A DNA stretch of 64,000 bases from Alistipes sp. (lineage in GTDB: Bacteria; Bacteroidota; Bacteroidia; Bacteroidales; Rikenellaceae): assembly GCA_017623505.1 (NCBI GenBank), contig JAGAOZ010000021.1:62001-126000 (forward strand). The letters run 5' to 3'. Positions 1 to 8,531 of the stretch are shown in pieces. The translations under genes were made by a program, and so were the position numbers. Position 1 is the first letter of the stretch; each line of letters begins with the position of its first letter. The notes under the pieces were generated by a model that did no database searches, was not told the DNA's origin, and saw only the letters and a program-made list of their open reading frames with translations.

Positions 1-177
1 TATGTAAAAACCAAACTATCTGCTTGGTGATACAAAGATAAAAAACTTTTCGCAAACGAACAACACTCACGTGAGACATTGCATAAAAAGATATATCCAA
101 TAGAATATATCTTCGCCAAATCTGTGTCGAAATTGACACCTCATCCTATCATCAATTTACAAAAAAAATAATCTTCT

Positions 178-375
178 CTCGGCTTCACACTATTAGTATT
201 CGAACGGCTGTAGAAGTTGAGAGCAGACCGAAAGGTTAAAGAGGTGGCACACAACATAGTTGGATGCTTTGTGGCGATAGACAACTGGGAATTTATTCAC
301 AATATGCCTATTGACACAAGGCATAAATTGCGTAGCAAAGTGACACCGCAAATAACCTGCAGACAAGTCTGCCGA
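178..375. repeat. 198-bp direct repeat, copy 1
   Basis: This segment recurs at 459-656 with 4 differences in 198 positions, no indels and a period of 281 bp. A further 48 bp after it (376-423) recur at 761-808 with 5 differences. Each copy has a short open frame starting TTG, but the two frames diverge after the repeat and resemble nothing I know, so I do not call a gene. Origin unknown; a recent local duplication is the simplest reading. Confidence 0.9.
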
Positions 376-458
376 GGTGAAGTGGGAATACCTTTGAAAA
401 TAAATATCTTATATTCCCACAACATTCCTCTCCCTTTGTAGTAAAGATTTATATTACA

Positions 459-656
459 CTCGGCTTCACACTATTTGTATTCGAACGGTTGTAGAAGTTG
501 AGAGCAGACCGAAAGGTTAAAGAGGTGGCACACAACATAGTTGGATGCATTGTGGCGATAGACAACTGGGAATTTATTCACAATATGCCTATTGACACAA
601 GGCATAAATTGCGTAGCAAAGTGACACCGAAAATAACCTGCAGACAAGTCTGCCGA
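459..656. repeat. 198-bp direct repeat, copy 2
   Basis: Second copy of the repeat at 178-375. Unlike copy 1, its 48-bp tail (761-808) is separated from the body by a 104-bp insertion (657-760). The insertion carries a terminator hairpin and tRNA-Leu 3'-end sequence, so the second unit looks like the first interrupted by tRNA-derived DNA. Confidence 0.88.
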
Positions 657-669
657 AACGCCACCAGCC

Positions 670-745
670 GTCGAGTCCCTTTAGACGCACAAAAAAAGAG
701 CAGACAAAAATCTGCTCTTTCCCGTGCGGATAAAGGGACTCGAAC
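670..745. pseudogene. tRNA-Leu 3'-end fragments in inverted orientation
   Basis: Positions 723-745 are identical over 23 bp to 949-971, the T-arm and acceptor 3' side of the intact tRNA-Leu on the minus strand. Positions 670-690 carry a degenerate copy (2 substitutions over about 20 bp) in the opposite orientation. Between them lies a perfect 10-bp hairpin with a T run on the minus strand (691-720). No anticodon or D arm is present, so this is a remnant and not a working tRNA. Confidence 0.7.
691..720 (-). terminator. Hairpin terminator behind the tRNA-Leu fragment
   Basis: A 10-bp perfect stem (695-704 with 711-720, 6-nt loop) is followed on the minus strand by seven T residues. It sits where a terminator for the fragmentary tRNA-Leu would be. 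Confidence 0.7.
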
Positions 746-903
746 GCCGAGCTTTAGCGAGGTGAAGCGGGAATACCATTGAGAATAAATATCTTTTATT
801 CCCGCAACCCCTATACATCACTCCTTATCAGCACACAAGGCGAGCGAGCCGAGAGGCTTCGATTTTTTGTGTGGCAGGGAGGGTGCTTGCACACTCACAG
901 ACA

Positions 904-937
904 CAAAAAAAACGAACAACGGTAAAACCGTTGCTCG
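904..937 (-). terminator. Terminator of tRNA-Leu
   Basis: Stem 917-923 with 927-933 (7 bp, AAA loop), extended by further outer pairs, then a run of eight T on the minus strand. It lies 14 nt beyond the tRNA-Leu 3' end. Confidence 0.75.
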
Positions 938-950
938 CCTCAAAATTTCG

Positions 951-1032
951 TGCGGATAAAGGGACTCGAACCCCCACGCCTCTCGGCATCAGATCCTAAG
1001 TCTGACGTGGCTACCAATTACACCATATCCGC
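951..1032 (-). tRNA. tRNA-Leu (UAG)
   Basis: A complete 82-nt class II tRNA. It has a 7-bp acceptor stem, a 5-bp anticodon stem enclosing the loop CTTAGGA (anticodon TAG), a long variable arm with its own stem (GCC/GGC) and a canonical GGTTCGAGTCC T-arm. The discriminator is A and the next bases are CGA, so CCA is not encoded and must be added. It is followed by its own terminator at 904-937 and preceded by a TATCTTTG box. Confidence 0.95.
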
Positions 1033-1065
1033 ATAGAATCCTCAAAGCTCGCTGCTTTGATGCGA

Positions 1066-1073
1066 CAAAGATA
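1066..1073 (-). promoter_or_regulatory. -7 box for tRNA-Leu
   Basis: TATCTTTG on the minus strand matches the Bacteroidota TAnnTTTG element, 33 nt before the tRNA 5' end. I see no matching TTTG at the usual upstream spacing. Confidence 0.55.
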
Positions 1074-1147
1074 GTAATTTTTTAGTTAATATATCACATT
1101 TGTACCAAAAATCTCTTTCCCGTCGGCTAACAATGGCTATCAAGACG

Positions 1148-1714
1148 CTATCTGAGTACTATCTTGCCGCCCGAAAGACTCTCGACGATGGCAAGACTCT
1201 CGACGTGGAGTCCCTTCTCACGCAGTATGTTTCCGCCCGTCTGAAAACCCTTCTCAATGAGAAATCCCATACCGACACACTCTGCTCCTGCTTTGCGTAT
1301 GAGCTCCAGCACCCCCATAGCCGCATTGCCATTGGCTAAGAAGTCGTCGATAAAGAGCACCCGTTCGCCGGCACGTAGGTAGTCGCCCGATACGCAGATG
1401 TCGTAGTCGCGGTTCTTGGTGAATGAGAATACTTTTGTCGTGAGCATACCCTCCATCGTTGAGGGCTTATTTTTCTTGGCGAAGACCACCGGCAGCTGCA
1501 TACGGCAGCCCACCATTATCGCTGGGGCTATGCCACTTGCCTCGACGGTGAGTATCTTTGTTGGCTGCTCTGCTTCGAAGCGGCGTGCCAACTCCTCTGC
1601 CATAGCCTCCATCAGCTGAGGGTCCATCTGGTGGTTGATGAAATTATCCACTTTGAGTATACCCTCACCCACGCAGCGACCATCGCTCAAAATCCTATCT
1701 TTTAATCTCTGCAT
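1148..1714 (-). CDS. xpt: Xanthine phosphoribosyltransferase
   Basis: A 188-residue cytoplasmic purine-salvage enzyme converting xanthine and PRPP to XMP. The PRPP-binding loop [13 protein letters not shown] lies at about residues 119-131, and the N-terminus MQRLKDRIL is typical of Xpt. A longer in-frame start at 1765 exists, but those 17 codons are exactly the terminator hairpin behind aspA (1731-1764), so the start at 1714 is preferred. The gene follows aspA on the same strand and is probably transcribed separately or by read-through. I see no purine-riboswitch-like leader. Length fits the family. Confidence 0.93.
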   Translation of the reverse strand: MQRLKDRILSDGRCVGEGILKVDNFINHQMDPQLMEAMAEELARRFEAEQPTKILTVEASGIAPAIMVGCRMQLPVVFAKKNKPSTMEGMLTTKVFSFTKNRDYDICVSGDYLRAGERVLFIDDFLANGNAAMGVLELIRKAGAECVGMGFLIEKGFQTGGNILREKGLHVESLAIVESLSGGKIVLR

Positions 1715-1730
1715 ACTATTTTTTATAAGA

Positions 1731-1764
1731 AGAGCACAGACATTCGAGATAGTGTCTGTGCTCA
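1731..1764 (-). terminator. Terminator between aspA and xpt
   Basis: A perfect 10-bp stem, AGCACAGACA (1733-1742) with TGTCTGTGCT (1753-1762), followed on the minus strand by a T-rich tract. It lies 13 nt after the aspA stop and excludes the longer xpt start. Confidence 0.8.
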
Positions 1765-1776
1765 CTGTTTGTTCAT

Positions 1777-3201
1777 CTATCGACGTGGCTTGATATCGAG
1801 CTTCACGGGACGAATCATATTCTCTGGCGAGAGTATTGTGTCCAGCTCCTCCTTTGTCAGTACGCCGTGCTGGAGTACCAAGTCGTATACGCTACCGCCC
1901 GTTTCAAGAGCCTCCTTAGCTATCTTTGTCGAGTTCTTGTAGCCGATTATTGGGTTGAGGGCTGTGACAATACCGATACTGTTACGCACATAACCCTGGC
2001 ATACATCCTCGTTAGCCTTGATGCCCTCGATGCAGTTTATACGCAGCGTGTCAAAGCCATTCATCATAATCTCTGCCGACTCGAAGCAGCACTGTGCCAT
2101 CACAGGCTCCATAGCGTTGAGCTCCATCTGTGCAGCCTCTGCCGACATTGCTACACACATATCGTTACCGATAACCTTATAAGCCACCTGGTTCATCACC
2201 TCCGGAATTACAGGGTTCACCTTACCCGGCATAATCGACGAGCCTGGCTGACGTGCTGGCAGGTCAAACTCGTTCAGACCGCAACGAGGACCCGACGCCA
2301 ACAGACGCAGGTCGTTACATATCTTATTCATCTTCACGGCGATACGACGCAACGCCTGTGAGTATCCGAGCATTGATGTAGTGTCCGACGTAGCTGCCAC
2401 GAGATCGTGTGCGAGCTTCACATCCCAGCCTGTCACCTCACGTAGCGCAGCGATGCACTTCTCGGCATACTCTGGTTCCGAGCAGATACCCGTACCGATC
2501 GCCGTAGCACCCATATTCACCGTCAGCAGCTCCTCTGCTGCAAACTCTATGTTGCGACATTCGTCCTTTAGGATGTTGGCATACGCACCGAAGGTCTGAC
2601 CGAGGGTCATAGGTACAGCATCCTCGAGCTGTGTACGTCCCATCTTCAGTATGTGGGCAAACTCCTTTGCCTTAGCCTCGAACGCAGCTATGAGGGCCTT
2701 GAAGTGCTCCATGAAGCGGAGGTGTGTAGCGTAAAGACCGAGGTGGATAGCCGTAGGGTATGCGTCGTTTGTCGATTGTGAGCAGTTCACGTGGTCGTTA
2801 GGTGAGAGATATTGATACTCGCCCGGCTCGTGGCCCATAATCTGCAAGCCGCGGTTCGCTATAACCTCGTTGGCGTTCATATTTGTTGTGGTACCTGCGC
2901 CACCCTGAATCATATCGACAGGGAATTGGTCATGGTGCTGACCGTGCAGAATCTCCAAGCAAGCCTGTGAGATACCCTTGAACTGCTCGTCTGTCAAAAG
3001 GCCGAGCTGGTGGTTAGCCTCAGCTGCCGCCAACTTTGTCATCGCCAAGCCGTTGATAAACAGAGGATAGTGGCTCAGACGGAAGTGGCTGATTGGGAAA
3101 TTCTCGATACCTCGCAGGGTCTGTACGCCGTACAACTTGTCGGCAGGAATCTCAAGCTGACCGATAAGGTCGCTCTCGATACGTGTTTTCTTGTCGCTCA
3201 T
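1777..3201 (-). CDS. aspA: Aspartate ammonia-lyase (aspartase)
   Basis: A 474-residue cytoplasmic enzyme that deaminates L-aspartate to fumarate and ammonia. It carries the three conserved blocks of the aspartase/fumarase superfamily: [10 protein letters not shown] (residues 100-109), SQSTND (141-146) and the SS-loop signature [12 protein letters not shown] (320-331), which holds the catalytic serine. Aspartase is favoured over class II fumarase by its overall sequence, and a class I fumarase is encoded elsewhere in the window. With the asparaginase at 18.7 kb it gives an Asn-Asp-fumarate route that feeds fumarate respiration in gut Bacteroidales (inference). A terminator follows at 1731-1764. 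Confidence 0.94.
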   Translation of the reverse strand: MSDKKTRIESDLIGQLEIPADKLYGVQTLRGIENFPISHFRLSHYPLFINGLAMTKLAAAEANHQLGLLTDEQFKGISQACLEILHGQHHDQFPVDMIQGGAGTTTNMNANEVIANRGLQIMGHEPGEYQYLSPNDHVNCSQSTNDAYPTAIHLGLYATHLRFMEHFKALIAAFEAKAKEFAHILKMGRTQLEDAVPMTLGQTFGAYANILKDECRNIEFAAEELLTVNMGATAIGTGICSEPEYAEKCIAALREVTGWDVKLAHDLVAATSDTTSMLGYSQALRRIAVKMNKICNDLRLLASGPRCGLNEFDLPARQPGSSIMPGKVNPVIPEVMNQVAYKVIGNDMCVAMSAEAAQMELNAMEPVMAQCCFESAEIMMNGFDTLRINCIEGIKANEDVCQGYVRNSIGIVTALNPIIGYKNSTKIAKEALETGGSVYDLVLQHGVLTKEELDTILSPENMIRPVKLDIKPRR

Positions 3202-3299
3202 AGTATATTTTGGTTTATATATTTAATTGGTCAGATAGAATTTTTCTCTATGCTATAAAGTCTTTTCTTCAAAAGAGCACCCATAAAGGTATAGCTTTT

Positions 3300-3330
3300 T
3301 TTGCGAAATGCAAAATTTGTTATATCTTTG
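3300..3330 (+). promoter_or_regulatory. Promoter of the CAU-anticodon tRNA
   Basis: TTTG (3300-3303), a 19-nt spacer and TATCTTTG (3323-3330) exactly match the Bacteroidota housekeeping consensus. The tRNA begins 33 nt later. Confidence 0.75.
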
Positions 3331-3363
3331 CACCACTCAAGCCCCACAAAGGGGTTGCGGTAA

Positions 3364-3440
3364 GGACCCATAGCTCAGTTGGTCAGAGCAGCGGACTCAT
3401 AATCCGAAGGTCGTGGGATCATGCCCCTCTGGGTCCACCA
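3364..3440 (+). tRNA. tRNA with CAU anticodon (Met or Ile2), CCA encoded
   Basis: A 77-nt tRNA with a 7-bp acceptor stem (GGACCCA/TGGGTCC) and encoded CCA. The anticodon loop CTCATAA gives CAT, so it is elongator Met or the lysidine-modified Ile2; the sequence does not decide. The T arm is unusual. The loop reads ATCATGC where TTCGANN is expected, so positions 54 and 58 are A and T in place of T and A. The T stem holds a T-T mismatch, and the anticodon stem has a G-A pair at 27-43. It has a consensus promoter and its own terminator. It is the only one of the four tRNAs here with encoded CCA. Confidence 0.88.
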
Positions 3441-3441
3441 C

Positions 3442-3472
3442 AGCGACTGTCAGTGATGACGGTCGCTTTTTT
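3442..3472 (+). terminator. Terminator of the CAU tRNA
   Basis: AGCGAC-TGTCA, GTGA loop, TGACG-GTCGCT, then six T. It starts 2 nt after the tRNA CCA end. The rest of the gap to 3576 holds nothing I recognise. Confidence 0.8.
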
Positions 3473-3576
3473 GTGTGGGATGGTAGTGGAGGTAGTTGTC
3501 GCCAACTCTTGATAGCAAAAGGGCTGCCTCGCTCAGTTGTCAGGCAGCCCTTCATTATTTTTATGTGTCAATTACC

Positions 3577-4971
3577 TTACAGACTATTCTCGTTTGTAAG
3601 CTTCTTGCCCTCAAACTCTCCGGTCAGCGTGCGCAAGAAAGCCACTACGTCGTTAATCTCTTGTGCCGACATATCGACATCCGATTGGTAGCGACCCATA
3701 TCGCGTACTGCATCCTCCAGCGTCGCGCGTGTTCCGTCGTGGTAATATGGCCAAGTAAGCTCTACGTTACGCAGTCCTGGCACCTTGAAGCGGTGGCGGT
3801 CGCGCTCCTGCTGAGTCTGCTTGAAGCGACCGTTATCCTCCTCGGTAAGCTCTGTGCCTCTGTCGGCGAAGTAGTGACGGCGCAATCCCATCAACTCGTA
3901 TGACTCGCCACCCAGGTTTACACCCACGTGACATGTTGCGCAGTTGTACTCCTTGAAGAGCTTATAACCATTGAGCTCCTGTGCCGTCAGGGCCTTGTCA
4001 TCGCCACGCAACCACTTGTCGAACGCCGAGTTAGGTGTTACGAGTGTGCGCTCGAACTGCTCTATGGCATCTGTTATTGTCGCCTCGTTTATACCCTCTG
4101 GATAGACTGCTACGAAAGCCTTTGCAAACTCCTCATCGGCCTTCAATTTGGCTACTATCTCGTCGAATGACTCTGAAGCCATCTCCACAGGGTTGAGCGG
4201 TGGTCCTGCCGCCTGCTCGGCAAGTGTTGTAGCACGACCATCCCAGAACTGTACGAAGTTGAATACGGCGTTGTATACCGTTGGGGCATTTACTCCTCCG
4301 AGTTTACCCTCTACACCCTCCGAGAACTGTTTGTTGTCTACGCCGGCGGTATTCAGACCGTGACATGTTGCGCACGATACGGTGTTATCTACCGAAAGAC
4401 GTGTGTCGTGATAAAGCGCAAAGCCGAGTGCCGCCTTCTGCTCGTCGATATTCTCCGGCATCGGTATAGGACGTATAGGCTCTCCGGCGCGCTCTCCGGC
4501 AAGGCCATCGTTGTAGTAAGCCTCACGATACTTTGCGGCCCACTCCAAGATGATATCGCGCTTAGCGTCTGTCATCTGCGTACCCCAATGTATCAGATAA
4601 TACTTAGCCTCCGGCATGCGCTGCTGACGAGCCACGCTCTCCACCTTTGCTACATCGACAGGATTTGGCTGCTCTCCCGCCTCCATAGCCTTCAGCATAG
4701 GTTCAATATCGAATGCGCGGTAGCCCTCCGCCACATCCTCAGCAATCATACCGCCCACGATTGGCAGGTCGGCATAAAATGGCAGGTCTGGGTTTGCCGA
4801 GTGGCAATGCAGACAACCTCCCTCAGCCAGAACCGTTGTTGCACGCTTCTGTAGTGGTAAATCCTCCGATGGTGCCATATTGACTATCCAGTAGACAACA
4901 AAAAGCACTACGGCTACAGACAATAGCAGAAGCAGGGCAATCTTCAGTTTTTTCTTTCTACTCTCCTTCAT
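3577..4971 (-). CDS. Membrane-anchored triheme cytochrome c peroxidase (YhjA type)
   Basis: A 464-residue protein with an N-terminal membrane anchor (about residues 9-31) and three CXXCH c-type heme sites: CLHCH at 53-57, CATCH at 200-204 and CATCH at 344-348. The last two define the classical diheme cytochrome c peroxidase/MauG fold. The extra N-terminal heme and the length match the E. coli YhjA-type quinol peroxidase. The expected role is reduction of H2O2 in the periplasm with electrons from the quinol pool. The gene is monocistronic. Its upstream region has a near-consensus TATCTTTA box at about 5033. Peroxidase activity and electron donor are inferred from the family. Confidence 0.88.
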   Translation of the reverse strand: MKESRKKKLKIALLLLLSVAVVLFVVYWIVNMAPSEDLPLQKRATTVLAEGGCLHCHSANPDLPFYADLPIVGGMIAEDVAEGYRAFDIEPMLKAMEAGEQPNPVDVAKVESVARQQRMPEAKYYLIHWGTQMTDAKRDIILEWAAKYREAYYNDGLAGERAGEPIRPIPMPENIDEQKAALGFALYHDTRLSVDNTVSCATCHGLNTAGVDNKQFSEGVEGKLGGVNAPTVYNAVFNFVQFWDGRATTLAEQAAGPPLNPVEMASESFDEIVAKLKADEEFAKAFVAVYPEGINEATITDAIEQFERTLVTPNSAFDKWLRGDDKALTAQELNGYKLFKEYNCATCHVGVNLGGESYELMGLRRHYFADRGTELTEEDNGRFKQTQQERDRHRFKVPGLRNVELTWPYYHDGTRATLEDAVRDMGRYQSDVDMSAQEINDVVAFLRTLTGEFEGKKLTNENSL

Positions 4972-5065
4972 AGCGATTCGTTTTTAGGTGTTTTTATATT
5001 AGTTCATTTCGTTCCATTTCCCTTGCCAAGTGTAAAGATAAATATTTTTTTGTAAAATACTATCA

Positions 5066-5093
5066 TTGTGAGCAAAAAAAATTATTATTTTTG
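5066..5093 (+). promoter_or_regulatory. Candidate promoter for the YD-repeat lipoprotein
   Basis: TATTTTTG (5086-5093) matches TAnnTTTG, with TTG at 5066-5068 at a spacing of 17 nt. The start codon is about 90 nt further on. Confidence 0.45.
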
Positions 5094-5183
5094 TAAAGTT
5101 CTCCTTTGGAGAGTTTTTGTAACGTCAATTTTTTGTATATTTGGGTAGTCAAAACCGTGTTGTTAAGATTAAATATTTCAGCC

Positions 5184-6146
5184 ATGAGAAGCTATATTGT
5201 ATTCTTGTTATCCCTTTTGGTGGTGGGTTGCTGCAACCAGCCGCCACAGAGCGCCACGTCGCAAGAGGCACTTCCGCCGGCACCTAAGCGTGGGGCGTGG
5301 GATAACGAGCGTCACCCGCTGTATGGCGATGTGGAGAGCATCGTGACGTGTCTGCGTACGCCTCAGGCGGGTCCCGACGGAGAGCTAACCTATCATATCG
5401 ACACCGTGCAGCAAGCTTGGTTTAATGAGGCGGGCGATATGGACCATCGCTACCTATTTGATGAGCACGAGCACGCTTCGTATAACGAGCAGGGCAGACT
5501 CTCTGCGCTCTCGGTTTTCTCGCTTGATGGGCAACTGCGTACGATTCGTTACTATGTCTACAATGATGCAGGTTTGATGGTTGAGGAGCGCGGTTTGGAT
5601 GGCGAGGGCGAGCTGACGCACAAGTGGCTCTATGAGTATAACTCGTCGGAGCAGATGCTCTCGTCGTCATACGTTCCTGTGGATGGGAGAAACAATGTGA
5701 AAAACATCTTTAACTATGCCGACGGACGTCTTATCGAGGAGCAATATTATAGTTCTGGCCTCTTCTCCGGCTCAGTGCTCTTTGAGTACGACTCTGCGGG
5801 TAATGTTGCCCGACGCACCTTCTTTGCCGAGAAAGATACTCCGATAAACAGTGTCACCTTCAGCTACGATTCTGCGGGCAATAAGGTCGAGGAGCTTATC
5901 AGTGTGTATGAGGCGGATAATGTGTGCCGAGCGCAGCAACGCTACCATTACACATACGATAGGCAGGGCAAGCGCGTGAGAATGGAGGAGTACTACTACG
6001 ACAAGCAGGGTGTCGAGCAGGCTGGCCCTCGCTACGAGTATAGCTACGATGAGCGTAACAACGTCATCCTGACCGAGTTCTACCGTCTGCCCGATGCAGA
6101 TACCCCCGATAATTATTTTGAGGTGCATATCACCTACCGTGAATAA
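5184..6146 (+). CDS. YD/RHS-like repeat lipoprotein
   Basis: A 320-residue protein with a lipoprotein signal: a hydrophobic run, then VVGC with Cys16 as the likely lipidated residue. The start at 5184 puts the signal peptide at the N-terminus; an upstream in-frame TTG adds an unlikely tail. The mature part is built of YD-type repeats such as YDSAGN and YDRQGK, in 20-30 residue beta units typical of RHS/YD proteins. It has no toxin domain and is short. It probably lies on the outer membrane. Function unknown. No operon partner: the next gene begins 100 bp downstream. Confidence 0.75.
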   Translation: MRSYIVFLLSLLVVGCCNQPPQSATSQEALPPAPKRGAWDNERHPLYGDVESIVTCLRTPQAGPDGELTYHIDTVQQAWFNEAGDMDHRYLFDEHEHASYNEQGRLSALSVFSLDGQLRTIRYYVYNDAGLMVEERGLDGEGELTHKWLYEYNSSEQMLSSSYVPVDGRNNVKNIFNYADGRLIEEQYYSSGLFSGSVLFEYDSAGNVARRTFFAEKDTPINSVTFSYDSAGNKVEELISVYEADNVCRAQQRYHYTYDRQGKRVRMEEYYYDKQGVEQAGPRYEYSYDERNNVILTEFYRLPDADTPDNYFEVHITYRE

Positions 6147-6245
6147 ATTTTTCAATAAAAACGGCTCTTTGACAAGAGTTGTCACGGCGTGGCTGTTCCT
6201 TTGTGCAGTTGAATTTTTAACCTAATAAATTATATAAGATTTCTT

Positions 6246-6770
6246 ATGTGGATTGCAATTATTGTTGTTGGCGTTTTGGTTGTTGTGCTTGTAGCGATGT
6301 ATTTCTCGTATAACAACCGCGAGATAGCCTTGCGTAAGGAGGCTGAGGCTCAGGAGGGTAAGATTGAGTCGGTACACGATACCATGTGGAAGACTCTCAA
6401 GCAGGAGGCAGGTGTTACCGACCAGTATCGCAAGACCTTCGAGGAGCTCTATCCCAAACTCATTGCCGGTCGTTACTCCAACGAGGGTGGCGAGTTGATG
6501 AAGATGATTACCGAGTCGAATCCCGACTTCGATACTCGTCTTTACGATAAGTTGATGCAGTCTATCGAGGCGCAGCGTGCCTATTTTGCCTCGGCTCAGC
6601 AGCGTATGTTGGATATCCTGCGTGAGCGCGAGACTCTTATCGAGTCTTATCCGTCACGATGGTTTGTATCGAATAAGCAGAAGATAGAGTATGAGGTTAT
6701 CTCTTCTACCACTTCTAAAGAGACGATGCAGAGCCGTATCGACGATGATATTGAGCTGTTCGGCAAGTAG
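6246..6770 (+). CDS. lemA: LemA family protein
   Basis: A 174-residue protein with one N-terminal transmembrane segment (about residues 2-21) and an all-helical domain characteristic of LemA proteins. It is short for the family (usually about 185-200 residues). LemA proteins are membrane-anchored with the helical domain outside the cytoplasm; their function is not settled. The next gene, 36 bp downstream, encodes a multi-TM protein, and LemA genes often neighbour membrane partners. Confidence 0.78.
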   Translation: MWIAIIVVGVLVVVLVAMYFSYNNREIALRKEAEAQEGKIESVHDTMWKTLKQEAGVTDQYRKTFEELYPKLIAGRYSNEGGELMKMITESNPDFDTRLYDKLMQSIEAQRAYFASAQQRMLDILRERETLIESYPSRWFVSNKQKIEYEVISSTTSKETMQSRIDDDIELFGK

Positions 6771-6806
6771 TTTTATTAAATTACATAACCTACCTTATAT
6801 TAAATA

Positions 6807-8003
6807 GTGCATCGTTTTGCCTATATACTGCCCATCGCGACAGCTGTCGGGATTGTTGTGTGGCGTGAGCAATGGGAGCAGGCTTGGATATATCTTTTTG
6901 GGGTTGCTTTGTGCGAGCTGATACTCTATCTGGTTATCCACCGAGCCTCTCGTCAGAGGGAGTTTCTGAGTGCCTTTTCTCTCAATGTCCAGCACCATGA
7001 GCCGTGGGTTGAGCGTGTTGTCACTACCGAGACCTATACCGATAGCCGAGGTAAGACTCACACTCGAACCAGGGTGCACTATATCTCCCATCCCGACCGC
7101 TGGCTTATGGAGTTCAATACCGGCTACGTGGTGGATATTACCCCTAAGACCTATACCAAGTGTATCTTGAAGTGGCAGACACAAGAGGAGTGGATTAATC
7201 CGCCGCATATAAATTGCGTGTCGGGTGGCGGTGGTCAGCTCTATAAGTGGAACAAGAAGTATAAAGATGCCTTTACCGCAACATATAGCGGACTGTATAT
7301 CAACTACATCAAGAACTCCCGTTCGATATTCCGTTTCCGCGATATTTCCGACGAGGAGGCAGCCACGTTGGGGCTTGTGAAGTACCCTTCGTTGGAGGGC
7401 ACCAATCTCGACATCCCCGTTGTCCTCTGCTCGTCTAAGGTGGCTAAGCGTTACGCTGTGCCGAAGGGTTTTCAGCGCGCTTTGCAGCTGGTCAATGCCT
7501 TCAATGGGGAGCGTCGCCAGATTCACATCTTCGTCATCCTGTTCGATGCCTCGCAGCAGCCGCTCTCTGTGGCTATGGAGCAGCGCGCCTATTGGGAGGG
7601 AGGCAATAAGAACGAGTTTACCCTATGCTTGGGCTTGGACCTCTCGCAGGAGGGGCAGGCTCCGCGCGTGAGCTGGAGCAAAGCCTTTTCGTGGTGCGAT
7701 GTCCCTCGTTTGGAGAGTGCCTCGGAGAGTTGGTTTATTTCCCATCCGGAGTTGGATTTGGAGGCGTATGCCGAGTGGCTCAGAGAGAATATCTCGCTGT
7801 GGAAACGTAAGCAGTTCAAGGATTTTAAGTATCTGGGTATCCGCCTCTCGCCTGCGCGTACCGCCATTGTCTACGTCGTTGCCCTTATCCTCTCGGCTGC
7901 GATGTTTGCCATCGCCTTGTGGGTTGATGAGTCGCACAAGAGCAACGAGTCCGTCGCGCGTGAGTATTATGAACGCTCATCCTATTACAACGATTTTTAT
8001 TAG
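6807..8003 (+). CDS. Membrane protein of unknown function, LemA neighbour
   Basis: 398 residues from a GTG start at 6807. It has two N-terminal hydrophobic segments (about residues 5-18 and 26-44), a large soluble middle part, and one transmembrane helix near the C-terminus (about 353-372) followed by a charged, Tyr-rich tail. I do not recognise the family. The 36-bp gap after lemA suggests co-transcription, and a joint role in an envelope complex is inference only. Confidence 0.7.
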   Translation: MHRFAYILPIATAVGIVVWREQWEQAWIYLFGVALCELILYLVIHRASRQREFLSAFSLNVQHHEPWVERVVTTETYTDSRGKTHTRTRVHYISHPDRWLMEFNTGYVVDITPKTYTKCILKWQTQEEWINPPHINCVSGGGGQLYKWNKKYKDAFTATYSGLYINYIKNSRSIFRFRDISDEEAATLGLVKYPSLEGTNLDIPVVLCSSKVAKRYAVPKGFQRALQLVNAFNGERRQIHIFVILFDASQQPLSVAMEQRAYWEGGNKNEFTLCLGLDLSQEGQAPRVSWSKAFSWCDVPRLESASESWFISHPELDLEAYAEWLRENISLWKRKQFKDFKYLGIRLSPARTAIVYVVALILSAAMFAIALWVDESHKSNESVAREYYERSSYYNDFY

Positions 8004-8084
8004 TCAGCCAATAACTATAAGTTGCGCTTATAACGTTATTTGAAATAACAATCAAAAACTCTTCTTTTCGCTCTTCTATGGTCC

Positions 8085-8092
8085 TATCTTTG
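8085..8092 (+). promoter_or_regulatory. -7 box for the thioredoxin gene
   Basis: TATCTTTG, 40 nt before the start codon. No clear TTTG at the usual distance. Confidence 0.5.
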
Positions 8093-8132
8093 CAGTAGCA
8101 AAACAGATAGAAAACATAAAAACAACAAAGAT

Positions 8133-8483
8133 ATGACAGCGATACATTTAACAAAAGGTGGTTTTGAGCGTCGTGTAGCGAGTTTGAACCAGAGCGAATG
8201 GAAGTTTGTGGGCGAGCGTCCGGCACTTTTGGATTTCTACGCTTCATGGTGTGGCCCTTGCAAGATGCTCTCGCCTGTTATCGACGAGCTTGCCGACGAG
8301 TATCAGGGCAAGGTCGATATCTATAAGGTTAATGTCGATGAGGAGCAGGAGCTGGCAGAGCTTTTCTCTATTCGCACCATCCCGACCCTTATCTTCATTC
8401 CGCTGACGGGTGAGCCTCAGAGGGTTATGGGAGCCAGACCAAAGGCGGAGCTTCGCCAGATGCTCGACGCTATGATTAAATAG
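8133..8483 (+). CDS. trxA: Thioredoxin
   Basis: A 116-residue cytoplasmic thiol-disulfide reductant with the WCGPC active site (Cys40, Cys43) and the cis-proline loop TIPT (Pro84). Length is typical of thioredoxin and there is no signal peptide. Ferritin follows 48 bp later and desulfoferrodoxin soon after, so the three form an oxidative-stress and iron cluster on one strand. A terminator after ferritin (9100-9133) suggests trxA and ftnA share a transcript. Confidence 0.93.
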   Translation: MTAIHLTKGGFERRVASLNQSEWKFVGERPALLDFYASWCGPCKMLSPVIDELADEYQGKVDIYKVNVDEEQELAELFSIRTIPTLIFIPLTGEPQRVMGARPKAELRQMLDAMIK

Positions 8484-8531
8484 TAGCTTTAAACAAACAA
8501 AATATTAGAAAACCTTAAAAATTCAGAAACT

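Noticed and set aside
217-782. Two short open frames with nearly identical N-terminal halves as possible paired small proteins
   Set aside because: They start with TTG, the shared part is just the DNA repeat, the C-terminal halves differ, and the second runs through a terminator and tRNA fragment.
1715-1776. Purine riboswitch upstream of xpt
   Set aside because: The only structure there is the aspA terminator hairpin.
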